From positions 3,470,493 through 3,534,492 of the forward strand of contig NZ_HF536772.1 in assembly GCF_000312665.1 (NCBI RefSeq): a DNA stretch of 64,000 bases. Direction: 5' to 3'. Position 1 is the stretch's first letter. Each line of letters begins with the position of its first letter. Shown piece by piece: positions 56,789 through 64,000 of this stretch. The position numbers and the translations under genes were made by a program. The notes beneath the pieces were generated by a model, which saw nothing but the letters and a program-made list of their open reading frames with translations, was not told where the DNA came from and did not search any database. The DNA is from Rhizobium mesoamericanum STM3625. Its GTDB lineage: Bacteria; Pseudomonadota; Alphaproteobacteria; Rhizobiales; Rhizobiaceae.

Positions 56789-57127
56789 AGCGCCCCCCTC
56801 GAAAGAGCAGCTTGGTCTGCCGGTGCAAGCCGCGCCCACGGACATCGCCAGGCATATTTGCAATTGCCGGCACGACGCCCACCCGATCGTGGCGCTTGTT
56901 GCTGAGGTTACTGGCAAAATGGTCGCCAGTAAGGACAGTGGAACCCCTTTGATCGTCGTCTCGACCCGCCGACCCGATTGACGCACCTGATTTTACTCCT
57001 TTGCGCTGACCGATTTTGATCTCTGTCAAACCTCTGTGTCCGTGAAGCCCTGCGTTGACGGTGGCAAGACAGGCGCTTGGGTATGTGCTAGTGCAGGGCA
57101 TCGGGAACGTCAAAAGAAGGGCACTCA
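56789..57127. other. Intergenic region before kbl
   Basis: No gene supported; several overlapping frames lack signatures. It must contain the kbl-tdh promoter, and I see no obvious riboswitch. Confidence 0.4.
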
Positions 57128-58315
57128 ATGACCTCGCAATTCCTCTCCCACCTTCGCACCGAAATTGCCGCATTGAAGGACGCCGGGCTTTACAAGTCCG
57201 AGCGCGTCATCACGTCAAAGCAGGCGGGCGAGATCGCTGTTGCCTCCGGCGAGCGGGTTTTGAACTTCTGCGCCAACAACTACCTCGGGCTGGCGGATAA
57301 CGAAGAACTTACCGAAGCGGGGAAGAAGGCGCTCGACCGCTATGGTTACGGTATGGCCTCGGTGCGCTTCATCTGCGGTACCCAGGAGGAACACAAGCTG
57401 CTCGAGTCACGCATTTCCTCCTTTCTCGGCATGGAAGACACAATTCTCTATTCCTCCTGTTTCGACGCCAATGGCGGCCTCTTCGAGACCCTGCTTGGCG
57501 AAGACGATGCGATCATCTCGGATGCGCTGAACCATGCCTCGATCATCGACGGCGTGCGCCTGTCCAAAGCGAAGCGCTTCCGTTATTCCAACAATGACAT
57601 GAAGGCGCTGGAAGAAGAGCTGAAGAAGGCGCAGGGCAGCCGCTTCAAGCTGATCGCCACTGACGGCGTATTCTCGATGGATGGCATCATCGCCAATCTT
57701 CAGGGGGTGTGCGATCTGGCCGAAAAGTATGGCGCGATGGTCATGGTCGACGACAGTCATGCCGTTGGCTTTGTCGGCAAACACGGACGCGGTTCGCCAG
57801 AGCATTGCGGTGTCGAGGGTCGGGTCGACATCATCACCGGCACGCTCGGGAAGGCGCTCGGTGGTGCGTCCGGTGGCTACACCTCGGCCAAGGCCGAAAT
57901 CATCGATTGGCTGCGACAACGGTCGCGACCCTATCTGTTCTCGAACACACTGGCGCCGGTCATTGCGGCCGCATCGCTGAAGGTCTTCGATCTCATCGAA
58001 AACGGCGATGGCCTGCGCGAGCGGCTGGCAGAAAATGCGACGCTCTTTCGCTCCGAAATGACAAAGCTCGGTTTTACGCTCGCGGGCGAGGGACATCCGA
58101 TCATTCCGGTCATGCTCGGTGATGCCAAGCTGGCGCAGGACATGGCGGCGCTGATGCTGAAAAAGGGCGTCTACGTGATCGGCTTCTCATTCCCCGTCGT
58201 GCCGAAGGGACAGGCGCGCATCCGCACACAGATGTCGGCAGCGCATTCGCGTGCCGATGTCGAGCGGGCGATCGCGGTCTTTGCCGAAGCCGGCCGCGAA
58301 CTTGGAGTCATTTAA
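57128..58315 (+). CDS. kbl: 2-amino-3-ketobutyrate CoA ligase (glycine C-acetyltransferase)
   Basis: A 395-residue PLP enzyme (alpha-oxoamine synthase family) converting 2-amino-3-oxobutyrate plus CoA to glycine and acetyl-CoA, second step of threonine breakdown. Motifs: [42 protein letters not shown] and the PLP lysine Lys242 in [17 protein letters not shown] 57128 after AAGAAGGG. Operon with tdh, 21 bases downstream. Confidence 0.96.
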   Translation: MTSQFLSHLRTEIAALKDAGLYKSERVITSKQAGEIAVASGERVLNFCANNYLGLADNEELTEAGKKALDRYGYGMASVRFICGTQEEHKLLESRISSFLGMEDTILYSSCFDANGGLFETLLGEDDAIISDALNHASIIDGVRLSKAKRFRYSNNDMKALEEELKKAQGSRFKLIATDGVFSMDGIIANLQGVCDLAEKYGAMVMVDDSHAVGFVGKHGRGSPEHCGVEGRVDIITGTLGKALGGASGGYTSAKAEIIDWLRQRSRPYLFSNTLAPVIAAASLKVFDLIENGDGLRERLAENATLFRSEMTKLGFTLAGEGHPIIPVMLGDAKLAQDMAALMLKKGVYVIGFSFPVVPKGQARIRTQMSAAHSRADVERAIAVFAEAGRELGVI

Positions 58316-58336
58316 AGGGTTTGGGAGAGTATGATC

Positions 58337-59374
58337 ATGTCGAACATGATGAAGGCGCTGGTCAAGGCGAAGCCGGAGGTCGGGCTTTGGATGGAGCATG
58401 TCCCGGTTCCCGATGTCGGGCCGAACGACGTGCTGATCAAGGTGAAGAAATCCGCGATCTGCGGTACCGACGTCCATATCTGGAACTGGGATCAGTGGGC
58501 GCAGAAGACCATTCCGGTGCCGATGGTGGTCGGCCACGAGTTCTGCGGCGAGATTGCGCAGATCGGTTCGGCGGTGACGAAATACCATGTGGGCGAGCGA
58601 GTCTCCGGCGAGGGCCATATCGTCTGCGGCAAGTGCCGCAACTGCCGTGCGGGCAGGGGGCATCTGTGCCGCAATACGCTTGGGGTGGGTGTCAATCGCC
58701 CCGGTTCCTTCGGCGAGTTCGTCTGTATTCCCGAGGCGAACGTGGTGCCGATCCCGGACGATATTCCAGATGAGATCGCGGCGATCTTCGATCCGTTTGG
58801 CAATGCGGTGCACACGGCGCTTTCCTTCGACCTCGTCGGCGAGGACGTGCTTGTCACCGGCGCGGGGCCGATCGGCATTATGGGAGCACTGGTCGCCAAG
58901 CGCTCGGGCGCCCGCAAGGTGGTCATAACAGACATCAACCCGCATCGGCTTGATCTCGCCCGCAAACTCGGCATCGACTACGTCGTCGACGCCTCGCAGG
59001 AGAACCTTGCTGATGTGATGAAGTCGATCGGCATGACCGAGGGCTTCGACGTCGGGCTGGAAATGTCGGGGGCAGCACCGGCGTTCCGCGACATGATCGA
59101 CAAGATGAACAATGGCGGCAAGATCGCCATCCTCGGCATTGCGCCCGCCGGTTTCGAGATCGATTGGAACAAGGTCATCTTCAAGATGCTCAACCTGAAG
59201 GGCATCTATGGACGTGAGATGTTCGAGACCTGGTACAAGATGATCGCCTTTGTGCAAGGCGGCCTGGATTTGTCGTCCGTGATCACCCACCGGATCGGGA
59301 TCGACGACTTCCGGGAGGGGTTCGAGGCAATGCGCTCGGGCAACTCCGGCAAGGTGGTCATGGATTGGAATTGA
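58337..59374 (+). CDS. tdh: L-threonine 3-dehydrogenase
   Basis: A 345-residue zinc medium-chain dehydrogenase that oxidises threonine to 2-amino-3-oxobutyrate, the substrate of Kbl. Catalytic zinc site in [13 protein letters not shown] and GHEFCGEI, structural zinc Cys in [18 protein letters not shown] loop [20 protein letters not shown] 58337 has GGGAG at the right distance; an earlier in-frame ATG (58331) is too close. Second gene of kbl-tdh. Confidence 0.95.
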   Translation: MSNMMKALVKAKPEVGLWMEHVPVPDVGPNDVLIKVKKSAICGTDVHIWNWDQWAQKTIPVPMVVGHEFCGEIAQIGSAVTKYHVGERVSGEGHIVCGKCRNCRAGRGHLCRNTLGVGVNRPGSFGEFVCIPEANVVPIPDDIPDEIAAIFDPFGNAVHTALSFDLVGEDVLVTGAGPIGIMGALVAKRSGARKVVITDINPHRLDLARKLGIDYVVDASQENLADVMKSIGMTEGFDVGLEMSGAAPAFRDMIDKMNNGGKIAILGIAPAGFEIDWNKVIFKMLNLKGIYGREMFETWYKMIAFVQGGLDLSSVITHRIGIDDFREGFEAMRSGNSGKVVMDWN

Positions 59375-59383
59375 GGAGGCTCG

Positions 59384-59731
59384 ATGCGTTACGAAGGAAG
59401 CTGCCATTGCGGCAAGATCGAATTTGAAGTGGAGGGGGAGCTTACCTCGGCCCTCGACTGCAATTGCTCGCTTTGCCGGCGGCGCGGGGGATTGCTGGCC
59501 TTCGTGCCACGCGACAAGTTCACCCTGAAAACACCAAGCGAGAACCTGTTGACCTATACGTTCAATACGCACATGATCCAGCATCGCTTCTGTGGCACCT
59601 GCGGCATCGCTCGTTTTTCAGAAGCCAAGATGCCGGACGGCGCCGAGATGGCCTGCATCAACGTCCGCTGCATTCCCGCAGTCGATCTTGCAAGTCTGGA
59701 GATCCAACTCTGGGATGGGCAGTCTCATTAA
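59384..59731 (+). CDS. GFA-family (glutathione-dependent formaldehyde-activating) protein
   Basis: A 115-residue zinc protein. The Cys sets are present: GSCHCGKIEFEV, DCNCSLCRRRG and RFCGTCGIARF. The typical end of the third set, CGxxPF, is changed to CGIARF. Family name comes from Gfa, which speeds formation of S-hydroxymethylglutathione; most members have unknown substrates. It starts 9 bases after tdh with GAGGAGG as SD, so it is probably part of that operon. Confidence 0.88.
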   Translation: MRYEGSCHCGKIEFEVEGELTSALDCNCSLCRRRGGLLAFVPRDKFTLKTPSENLLTYTFNTHMIQHRFCGTCGIARFSEAKMPDGAEMACINVRCIPAVDLASLEIQLWDGQSH

Positions 59732-60185
59732 GATTGCCCGGTACGATCAACTGACAATGGGCACCACGGCTCTTGGCGGCTACTTTGTGGCCGAAGAAGA
59801 ATATCGGCCACTCTTGTCTTCTTGTGGTGACATCCTATCTAAGCTTGGCAATCGCTTGAGCGGTTCCGGGCCTGTGGATAAGGCTTTTTCCGGGTTTTCT
59901 GAGGCTTTTTTGCTAGAAAAGCTTGACGAGAACAAAAAATGTGGGAATCACCGTTCGACTTGAAAAGCGGTGAACTGGGTCAAGGGCGGATCGCACAACC
60001 ATGGCCGGACATATGATGACTTTGAAGTTCTGTCGTCCGGCGCCGGCAATCGTGGTTAATCAGGCATTAAATCTCATCCCATTAGGTGGGACTAGGTGAT
60101 TCGAGACGGTCGTTTGCGGCGTATCGGCTGCGCACGGCCGTTCACTGCGGCGAGTTTGAATAGCGTCAGGAAGGCGACGACATAA
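59732..60185. other. Intergenic region upstream of rpoD
   Basis: No gene. A candidate sigma-70 promoter is TTGACG (59923-59928), 17 bases, AATCAC (59946-59951), giving a leader of about 230 bases. A T-rich stretch with repeated GGCTTTTT (59882-59912) lies before it and may end the tdh-GFA transcript. Confidence 0.45.
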
Positions 60186-62237
60186 ATGGCAACTAAGGTC
60201 AAAGAGAACGAAGAAGCGGAAGTCGAACGCGACGGCGGCACCGACGGCCCTCTTCTCGATCTTTCCGATGACGCGGTCAAGAAGATGATCAAGGCCGCGA
60301 AGAAGCGCGGCTACGTAACAATGGACGAGTTGAACGCCGTTTTGCCGTCCGAAGAAGTGACGTCCGAGCAGATCGAAGACACGATGTCGATGTTGTCGGA
60401 CATGGGCATCAACGTCATCGAAGACGAAGAGGCAGAGGAAGCCACTGCCGGCGGCGACGACGATGATTCCGGCTCCGACGACGAGAGCGAAGGCGGCGAG
60501 CTCGCACCTTCGGGCGGTACCGCTCTTGCGACCGCCAAGAAGAAGGAACCGACCGACCGCACCGACGATCCGGTTCGTATGTATCTGCGCGAAATGGGCT
60601 CGGTCGAGCTTCTGTCGCGCGAAGGTGAGATTGCGATCGCAAAGCGCATCGAGGCTGGCCGCGAAACCATGATCGGCGGCCTCTGCGAGAGCCCGCTGAC
60701 GTTCCAGGCACTGATCATCTGGCGCGACGAACTCAACGAAGGCACGACGCTGCTTCGTGAGATCATCGATCTCGAGACGACCTATTCCGGCCCGGAAGCC
60801 AAGGCTGCACCGCAGTTCCAGAGCCCCGAGAAGATCGAGGCCGACCGCAAGGCTGCCGAAGAGAAGGAAAAGACGCGTCGCGTCCGTTCCGGCGACGACG
60901 ACATCACCAATGTCGGCGGCGAGGGCCTGCCTCCGGAGGAGGAAGAAGAAGACGAGGACGAATCCAACCTGTCGCTCGCCGCCATGGAAGCGGAACTGCG
61001 CCCGCAGGTCATGGAAACGCTCGACATCATTGCCGAGACCTACAAGAAGCTGCGCAAGCTTCAGGACCAGCAGGTCGAGCAGCGGCTTGCCGCCACCGGC
61101 ACGCTGTCGTCCGCCCAGGAACGCCGCTACAAGGAGCTCAAGGATGAGCTCATCAAGGCGGTCAAGTCTCTGTCCTTGAACCAGAACCGCATCGATGCAC
61201 TCGTTGAGCAGCTCTACGACATCAACAAGCGCCTCGTTCAGAACGAAGGCCGCCTCTTGCGCCTGGCTGAATCTTATGGCGTCAAACGCGACTCCTTCCT
61301 CGAGCAGTACCAGGGCGCCGAGCTCGATCCGAATTGGATGAAGTCGATTGGCAATCTCGCGGCACGCGGCTGGAAGGAATTCGCCAAGGGCGAAAACACG
61401 ACGATCCGCGACATCCGCCAGGAGATCCAGAATCTTGCGACGGAAACCGGCATCTCGATCTCGGAATTTCGCCGCATCGTGCACATGGTACAGAAGGGCG
61501 AGCGCGAAGCGCGTATCGCCAAGAAGGAAATGGTCGAAGCGAACCTTCGCCTCGTTATCTCCATCGCCAAGAAGTATACGAACCGTGGCTTGCAGTTCCT
61601 CGACCTCATTCAGGAAGGCAACATCGGCCTGATGAAGGCGGTCGACAAGTTCGAATACCGCCGCGGCTACAAGTTCTCGACCTATGCGACGTGGTGGATC
61701 CGTCAGGCGATCACCCGTTCGATCGCCGACCAGGCCCGCACGATCCGTATTCCGGTGCACATGATCGAAACGATCAACAAGATCGTTCGTACCTCGCGCC
61801 AGATGCTGCACGAAATCGGTCGCGAGCCGACGCCGGAAGAACTGGCCGAAAAGCTCGCCATGCCACTCGAAAAGGTCCGCAAGGTCTTAAAGATCGCCAA
61901 GGAGCCGATCTCGCTCGAAACCCCTGTCGGTGACGAAGAAGATTCACACCTCGGCGATTTCATCGAGGACAAGAACGCGCTGCTGCCGATCGACGCCGCC
62001 ATCCAGGCGAACCTGCGCGAAACGACGACCCGCGTTCTTGCATCGCTGACGCCGCGCGAAGAGCGCGTCCTGCGAATGCGCTTCGGCATAGGCATGAATA
62101 CTGACCACACGCTCGAAGAAGTCGGCCAGCAGTTCTCGGTTACCCGCGAACGTATCCGGCAGATCGAGGCGAAGGCGCTGCGCAAGCTGAAGCATCCGAG
62201 CCGTTCGCGCAAACTGCGCAGCTTCCTGGACAGCTAG
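60186..62237 (+). CDS. rpoD: Primary sigma factor sigma-70
   Basis: A 683-residue housekeeping sigma factor. Region 1.1 near residues 20-85, an acidic patch ([17 protein letters not shown]), region 1.2 in [20 protein letters not shown], a long acidic non-conserved insert, regions 2.1-2.4 ending [20 protein letters not shown], region 3, and region 4.2 [20 protein letters not shown]. Length fits alphaproteobacterial RpoD. It recognises the TTGAAA/CATATC-type promoters noted above. Unlike the common dnaG-rpoD neighbours, 7 kb separate the two here. Confidence 0.98.
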   Translation: MATKVKENEEAEVERDGGTDGPLLDLSDDAVKKMIKAAKKRGYVTMDELNAVLPSEEVTSEQIEDTMSMLSDMGINVIEDEEAEEATAGGDDDDSGSDDESEGGELAPSGGTALATAKKKEPTDRTDDPVRMYLREMGSVELLSREGEIAIAKRIEAGRETMIGGLCESPLTFQALIIWRDELNEGTTLLREIIDLETTYSGPEAKAAPQFQSPEKIEADRKAAEEKEKTRRVRSGDDDITNVGGEGLPPEEEEEDEDESNLSLAAMEAELRPQVMETLDIIAETYKKLRKLQDQQVEQRLAATGTLSSAQERRYKELKDELIKAVKSLSLNQNRIDALVEQLYDINKRLVQNEGRLLRLAESYGVKRDSFLEQYQGAELDPNWMKSIGNLAARGWKEFAKGENTTIRDIRQEIQNLATETGISISEFRRIVHMVQKGEREARIAKKEMVEANLRLVISIAKKYTNRGLQFLDLIQEGNIGLMKAVDKFEYRRGYKFSTYATWWIRQAITRSIADQARTIRIPVHMIETINKIVRTSRQMLHEIGREPTPEELAEKLAMPLEKVRKVLKIAKEPISLETPVGDEEDSHLGDFIEDKNALLPIDAAIQANLRETTTRVLASLTPREERVLRMRFGIGMNTDHTLEEVGQQFSVTRERIRQIEAKALRKLKHPSRSRKLRSFLDS

Positions 62238-62265
62238 GCTTCCAGATTTGACCAGAACGCATTCG

Positions 62266-62297
62266 AAAGTCGGGCCTCGTGTCCGGCTTTTGCTTTG
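62266..62297 (+). terminator. rpoD terminator
   Basis: AAAGTCGG (62266-62273) pairs with CCGGCTTT (62283-62290) with one G-T; TTGCTTT follows. It lies 28 bases after the rpoD stop. Confidence 0.75.
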
Positions 62298-62447
62298 GGC
62301 GCACCCCTCGGGCTCTGGTGTTTCTTGTTGTCGAATGGGGACAGGAGTAAGGTACATTCCACGGGGGATAGGACCGACCACAGCGCGTGAGCGATGGTCG
62401 CCATAGCCTGTTGCGTAGGGCCAAAACCCTCCGTGTGGAGGTGTGCA

Positions 62448-62741
62448 ATGACCACTTATGTCATGCTTATCAACTGGACAGATCAAGGCATTCGCACTGC
62501 ACGCGACTCGGCAAAGAGACTGGACGCAGCAAAGAAGGCGCTCGGCGATATGGGCGGCTCCTTCAAGAATTTCTTTCTGACGATGGGCGACTACGACATG
62601 GTTGCCATCTGCGAGGCGCCTGATGATGCCGTGATGGCACGCTTCACCCTGCAGCTTGCGACGGCCGGAAATGTGCGTACGCGAACGCTGAAGGCATTTC
62701 CTGAGGCCGCCTACCGCGAAATCATAGGATCGCTCGGATAG
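62448..62741 (+). CDS. GYD-domain protein
   Basis: A 97-residue protein of the GYD family (ferredoxin-like dimer): TTYVMLINWTDQGIRTARDS, LGDMGGSFKNFFLTMGDYDM (holding the Gly-Asp-Tyr-Asp variant of the GYD motif) and VMARFTLQLATAGNVRTRTL. Function unknown; common in rhizobia. ATG 62448 with GGAGG seven bases upstream. Confidence 0.88.
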   Translation: MTTYVMLINWTDQGIRTARDSAKRLDAAKKALGDMGGSFKNFFLTMGDYDMVAICEAPDDAVMARFTLQLATAGNVRTRTLKAFPEAAYREIIGSLG

Positions 62742-62802
62742 CGCTCGGTGGTCGCCCAGCGTGGCAGCCATTGAAAACATGTCGCTTCTGGTCGCGCGGA
62801 CG

Positions 62803-62838
62803 TGGTCGCGTCCGTGCGACCAAAGGCTTTTTTGTTTT
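62803..62838 (+). terminator. Terminator of the GYD gene
   Basis: TGGTCGC (62803-62809) and GCGACCA (62816-62822) with a six-base loop, then AAAGGC, TTTTTT and GTTTT. Confidence 0.8.
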
Positions 62839-62903
62839 ATGGCTTGATGATGCCTTCTTAAAAGGCCACATCGGTAGCGTGGCGTTGGGCATCGTTCGTA
62901 GGC

Positions 62904-64000
62904 ATGCAGAAGTTATCGGCGAAGAAATGGGGACCGTTCGGCTGGGGCATCATTGCCTCTGCGCTGTTGCACCTTGCCGTCGTTGCCTTCTTTCTCGTGA
63001 AGTTGCCGGTGCCTACGCCTCAGCCGGAGGAGGAAACCGTCAGCGTCGATCTCGTGCCGCCACCCGACGAAAAGAAACCCGAGGAGAAGCCGCCGGAACT
63101 GAAGATGCCGGAAGAGCCTAAGCCCAAGGAGCCGCAACCGGAGGAGAAGAAGGCAGAGGAAAAGCCGGCCGAGAAATCTGCCGAACCGCCGAAGCAAGAA
63201 AAGGCCGAGCAAGCGCCGCCGCCACCACCACCGCCGCCCTCGCATGAGACAAAGGCGCCCGAAGAAAAGGCGCCCGAAGAGAAGCCGCCGGAAAAGCCGC
63301 CGGAAGCAACGGCAGCGGATGCCAAGTCCAACGAACAGGCTGGCAAGCCGCAGCCCCTGCCGGTGCTGCGGCCAGTAACGGAATTTGGTGAGAAGGATAC
63401 CGGGCCGAAGAAATCGACGGAAGGGGATGCTTCCGTCGCGGGTGTGAAGTCGGATACGCCGAAGCCTTCGCCGGAGCCCAAGCCGGAGCCCCCGCAAGAT
63501 CAGGCGCGGCCGGAGGACATGGCAGAAGCGGCCAAGGAGCCCGAAAGCAAAAAGCCGCCTGCCAATCCGGTCCCAGACGATGTCGATCTCCCGCAAGTCG
63601 ACCTGGCGGTGAGCCATGCCGAGAAGAACAGCCCTGCTGCCGGAGCTGAAGGCGAAGCCAAGACGAGCTTGGAGCAGGCAAAACCGCCCGCCTCGACAAA
63701 GCCCGATACGACGGGAACGGCGAGGGTGGACAAGCCTGTCGAGCTGATGGAGGCAAAGACACTTTTCTCGCAAAACATGACGAACGATCCGGTGGCGAGA
63801 ACCGCTATGGGCGATCTGCCGCGCCGTGCTCGCGTGGCCGAGCTGTGCAGTTCGGAGCTGCGTCAGCAACTGATACACTCGCCTCCGGGATATAGCCCCG
63901 AAATGGTGCCGCGCGCTGGACTGGCGCAGGGAACCGTCCTTGAACTGCGAGGAGTTGCATTCCGTGCCAGTGCCCGTTGGTATGATCTAAGCTTTCGATG
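62904..64000 (+). CDS. TonB-like DUF930 protein, 3' end cut off
   Basis: The open frame from ATG 62904 reaches the window end (over 360 residues). A short basic N-terminus and one transmembrane helix (GWGIIASALLHLAVVAFFLV, about 14-33) are followed by a very long Pro/Glu/Lys-rich region with EEKPPE and PPPP runs, the layout of TonB or TolA energy-coupling proteins that span the periplasm. The C-terminal part DLPRRARVAELCSSELRQQL begins the DUF930 domain, whose role is unknown. No SD is strong. Confidence 0.85.
   Translation, partial: MQKLSAKKWGPFGWGIIASALLHLAVVAFFLVKLPVPTPQPEEETVSVDLVPPPDEKKPEEKPPELKMPEEPKPKEPQPEEKKAEEKPAEKSAEPPKQEKAEQAPPPPPPPPSHETKAPEEKAPEEKPPEKPPEATAADAKSNEQAGKPQPLPVLRPVTEFGEKDTGPKKSTEGDASVAGVKSDTPKPSPEPKPEPPQDQARPEDMAEAAKEPESKKPPANPVPDDVDLPQVDLAVSHAEKNSPAAGAEGEAKTSLEQAKPPASTKPDTTGTARVDKPVELMEAKTLFSQNMTNDPVARTAMGDLPRRARVAELCSSELRQQLIHSPPGYSPEMVPRAGLAQGTVLELRGVAFRASARWYDLSFR

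Noticed and set aside
56517-57173. 218-codon minus-strand frame between cytochrome b561 and kbl
   Set aside because: Overlaps the ends of both real genes, Arg/His-rich, no domain.
58187-59584. 465-codon antisense frame over kbl/tdh
   Set aside because: Both threonine-degradation genes are complete on the plus strand; no motifs in the antisense product.
60060-61811. 583-codon open frame on the minus strand opposite rpoD
   Set aside because: rpoD is certain; the antisense frame is an Arg/Leu-rich shadow.
62913-63878. 321-codon Arg/Leu-rich frame opposite the DUF930 gene
   Set aside because: The plus strand encodes a clear TM plus Pro/Glu-rich TonB-like protein; the antisense composition is just its complement.

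Overview
The window is a piece of a Rhizobiaceae chromosome (Alphaproteobacteria, Rhizobium/Agrobacterium/Sinorhizobium type). This rests on gene content and order rather than a database search. The evidence includes a tandem AbcR small-RNA locus beside an LsrB/VtlR-type LysR gene, trxB, an Lrp gene and a greA-lpsB / lpsCDE lipopolysaccharide-core locus (an order I remember from Sinorhizobium meliloti). BA14K-family and DUF930 proteins, a MarR/OmpR-type/EnvZ-type operon, and carA and carB lying apart also fit. Base composition is GC-rich throughout, with no large foreign island. I found no tRNA, rRNA, CRISPR array or prophage. Start codons below were chosen from Shine-Dalgarno (SD) fit, family N-termini and overlaps, so several genes start inside the longest open frame.

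Layout. 1-5.2 kb: pgeF (cut by the window edge), a MidA-like methyltransferase and lgt run leftwards; a UbiK/BMFP protein, a YbjN-like protein, proC and a CsaA-like protein run rightwards. 5.2-8.4 kb: DUF1349 and a MarR - response regulator - histidine kinase operon. 8.4-15.7 kb: small envelope and stress genes (glycine-rich membrane peptide, SH3 protein, metallo-beta-lactamase-fold hydrolase, BA14K, cold-shock protein), a DMT exporter, a PQQ-type sugar dehydrogenase and two small membrane proteins. 16-18.8 kb: aatA followed by a 1.4 kb IS3/IS150-group element that sits exactly in the loop of the aatA terminator. 18.8-26.5 kb: a diguanylate cyclase, a calcium/proton antiporter, a LysR/NmrA divergent pair, two DUF1801 proteins, an Old Yellow Enzyme and an ArsR regulator.

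26.6-34.2 kb: two AbcR sRNAs, lsrB, trxB, lrp, lpsC, lpsD, lpsE, then lpsB and greA on the other strand. 34.5-49 kb: an alpha/beta hydrolase, carB, a zinc alcohol dehydrogenase, a YpfJ-like zinc protease, an aldo/keto reductase with its divergent LysR, MFS and MATE exporters, a decayed stretch with two broken genes (46.4-47.1 kb), and carA. 49-64 kb: a YqeY protein, an unknown conserved gene behind a structured leader or sRNA, dnaG-recQ, a catalase-like/cytochrome b561 pair, kbl-tdh, a GFA protein, rpoD, a GYD protein and the start of a TonB-like DUF930 protein.

How it works together: most genes are housekeeping (pyrimidine and proline synthesis, replication priming, sigma-70, envelope biogenesis). 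The regulatory centre of interest is 26.5-34 kb, where post-transcriptional control of nutrient uptake (AbcR), a redox-sensing LysR, thioredoxin reductase and LPS core synthesis lie side by side. The most unusual structures I could read directly are the IS inside a terminator tetraloop, a 40-bp relic of similar ends at 47.6 kb with the same flank, and the unannotated structured transcript at 50.57-50.72 kb. I did not find evidence for a wholly new multi-gene system.
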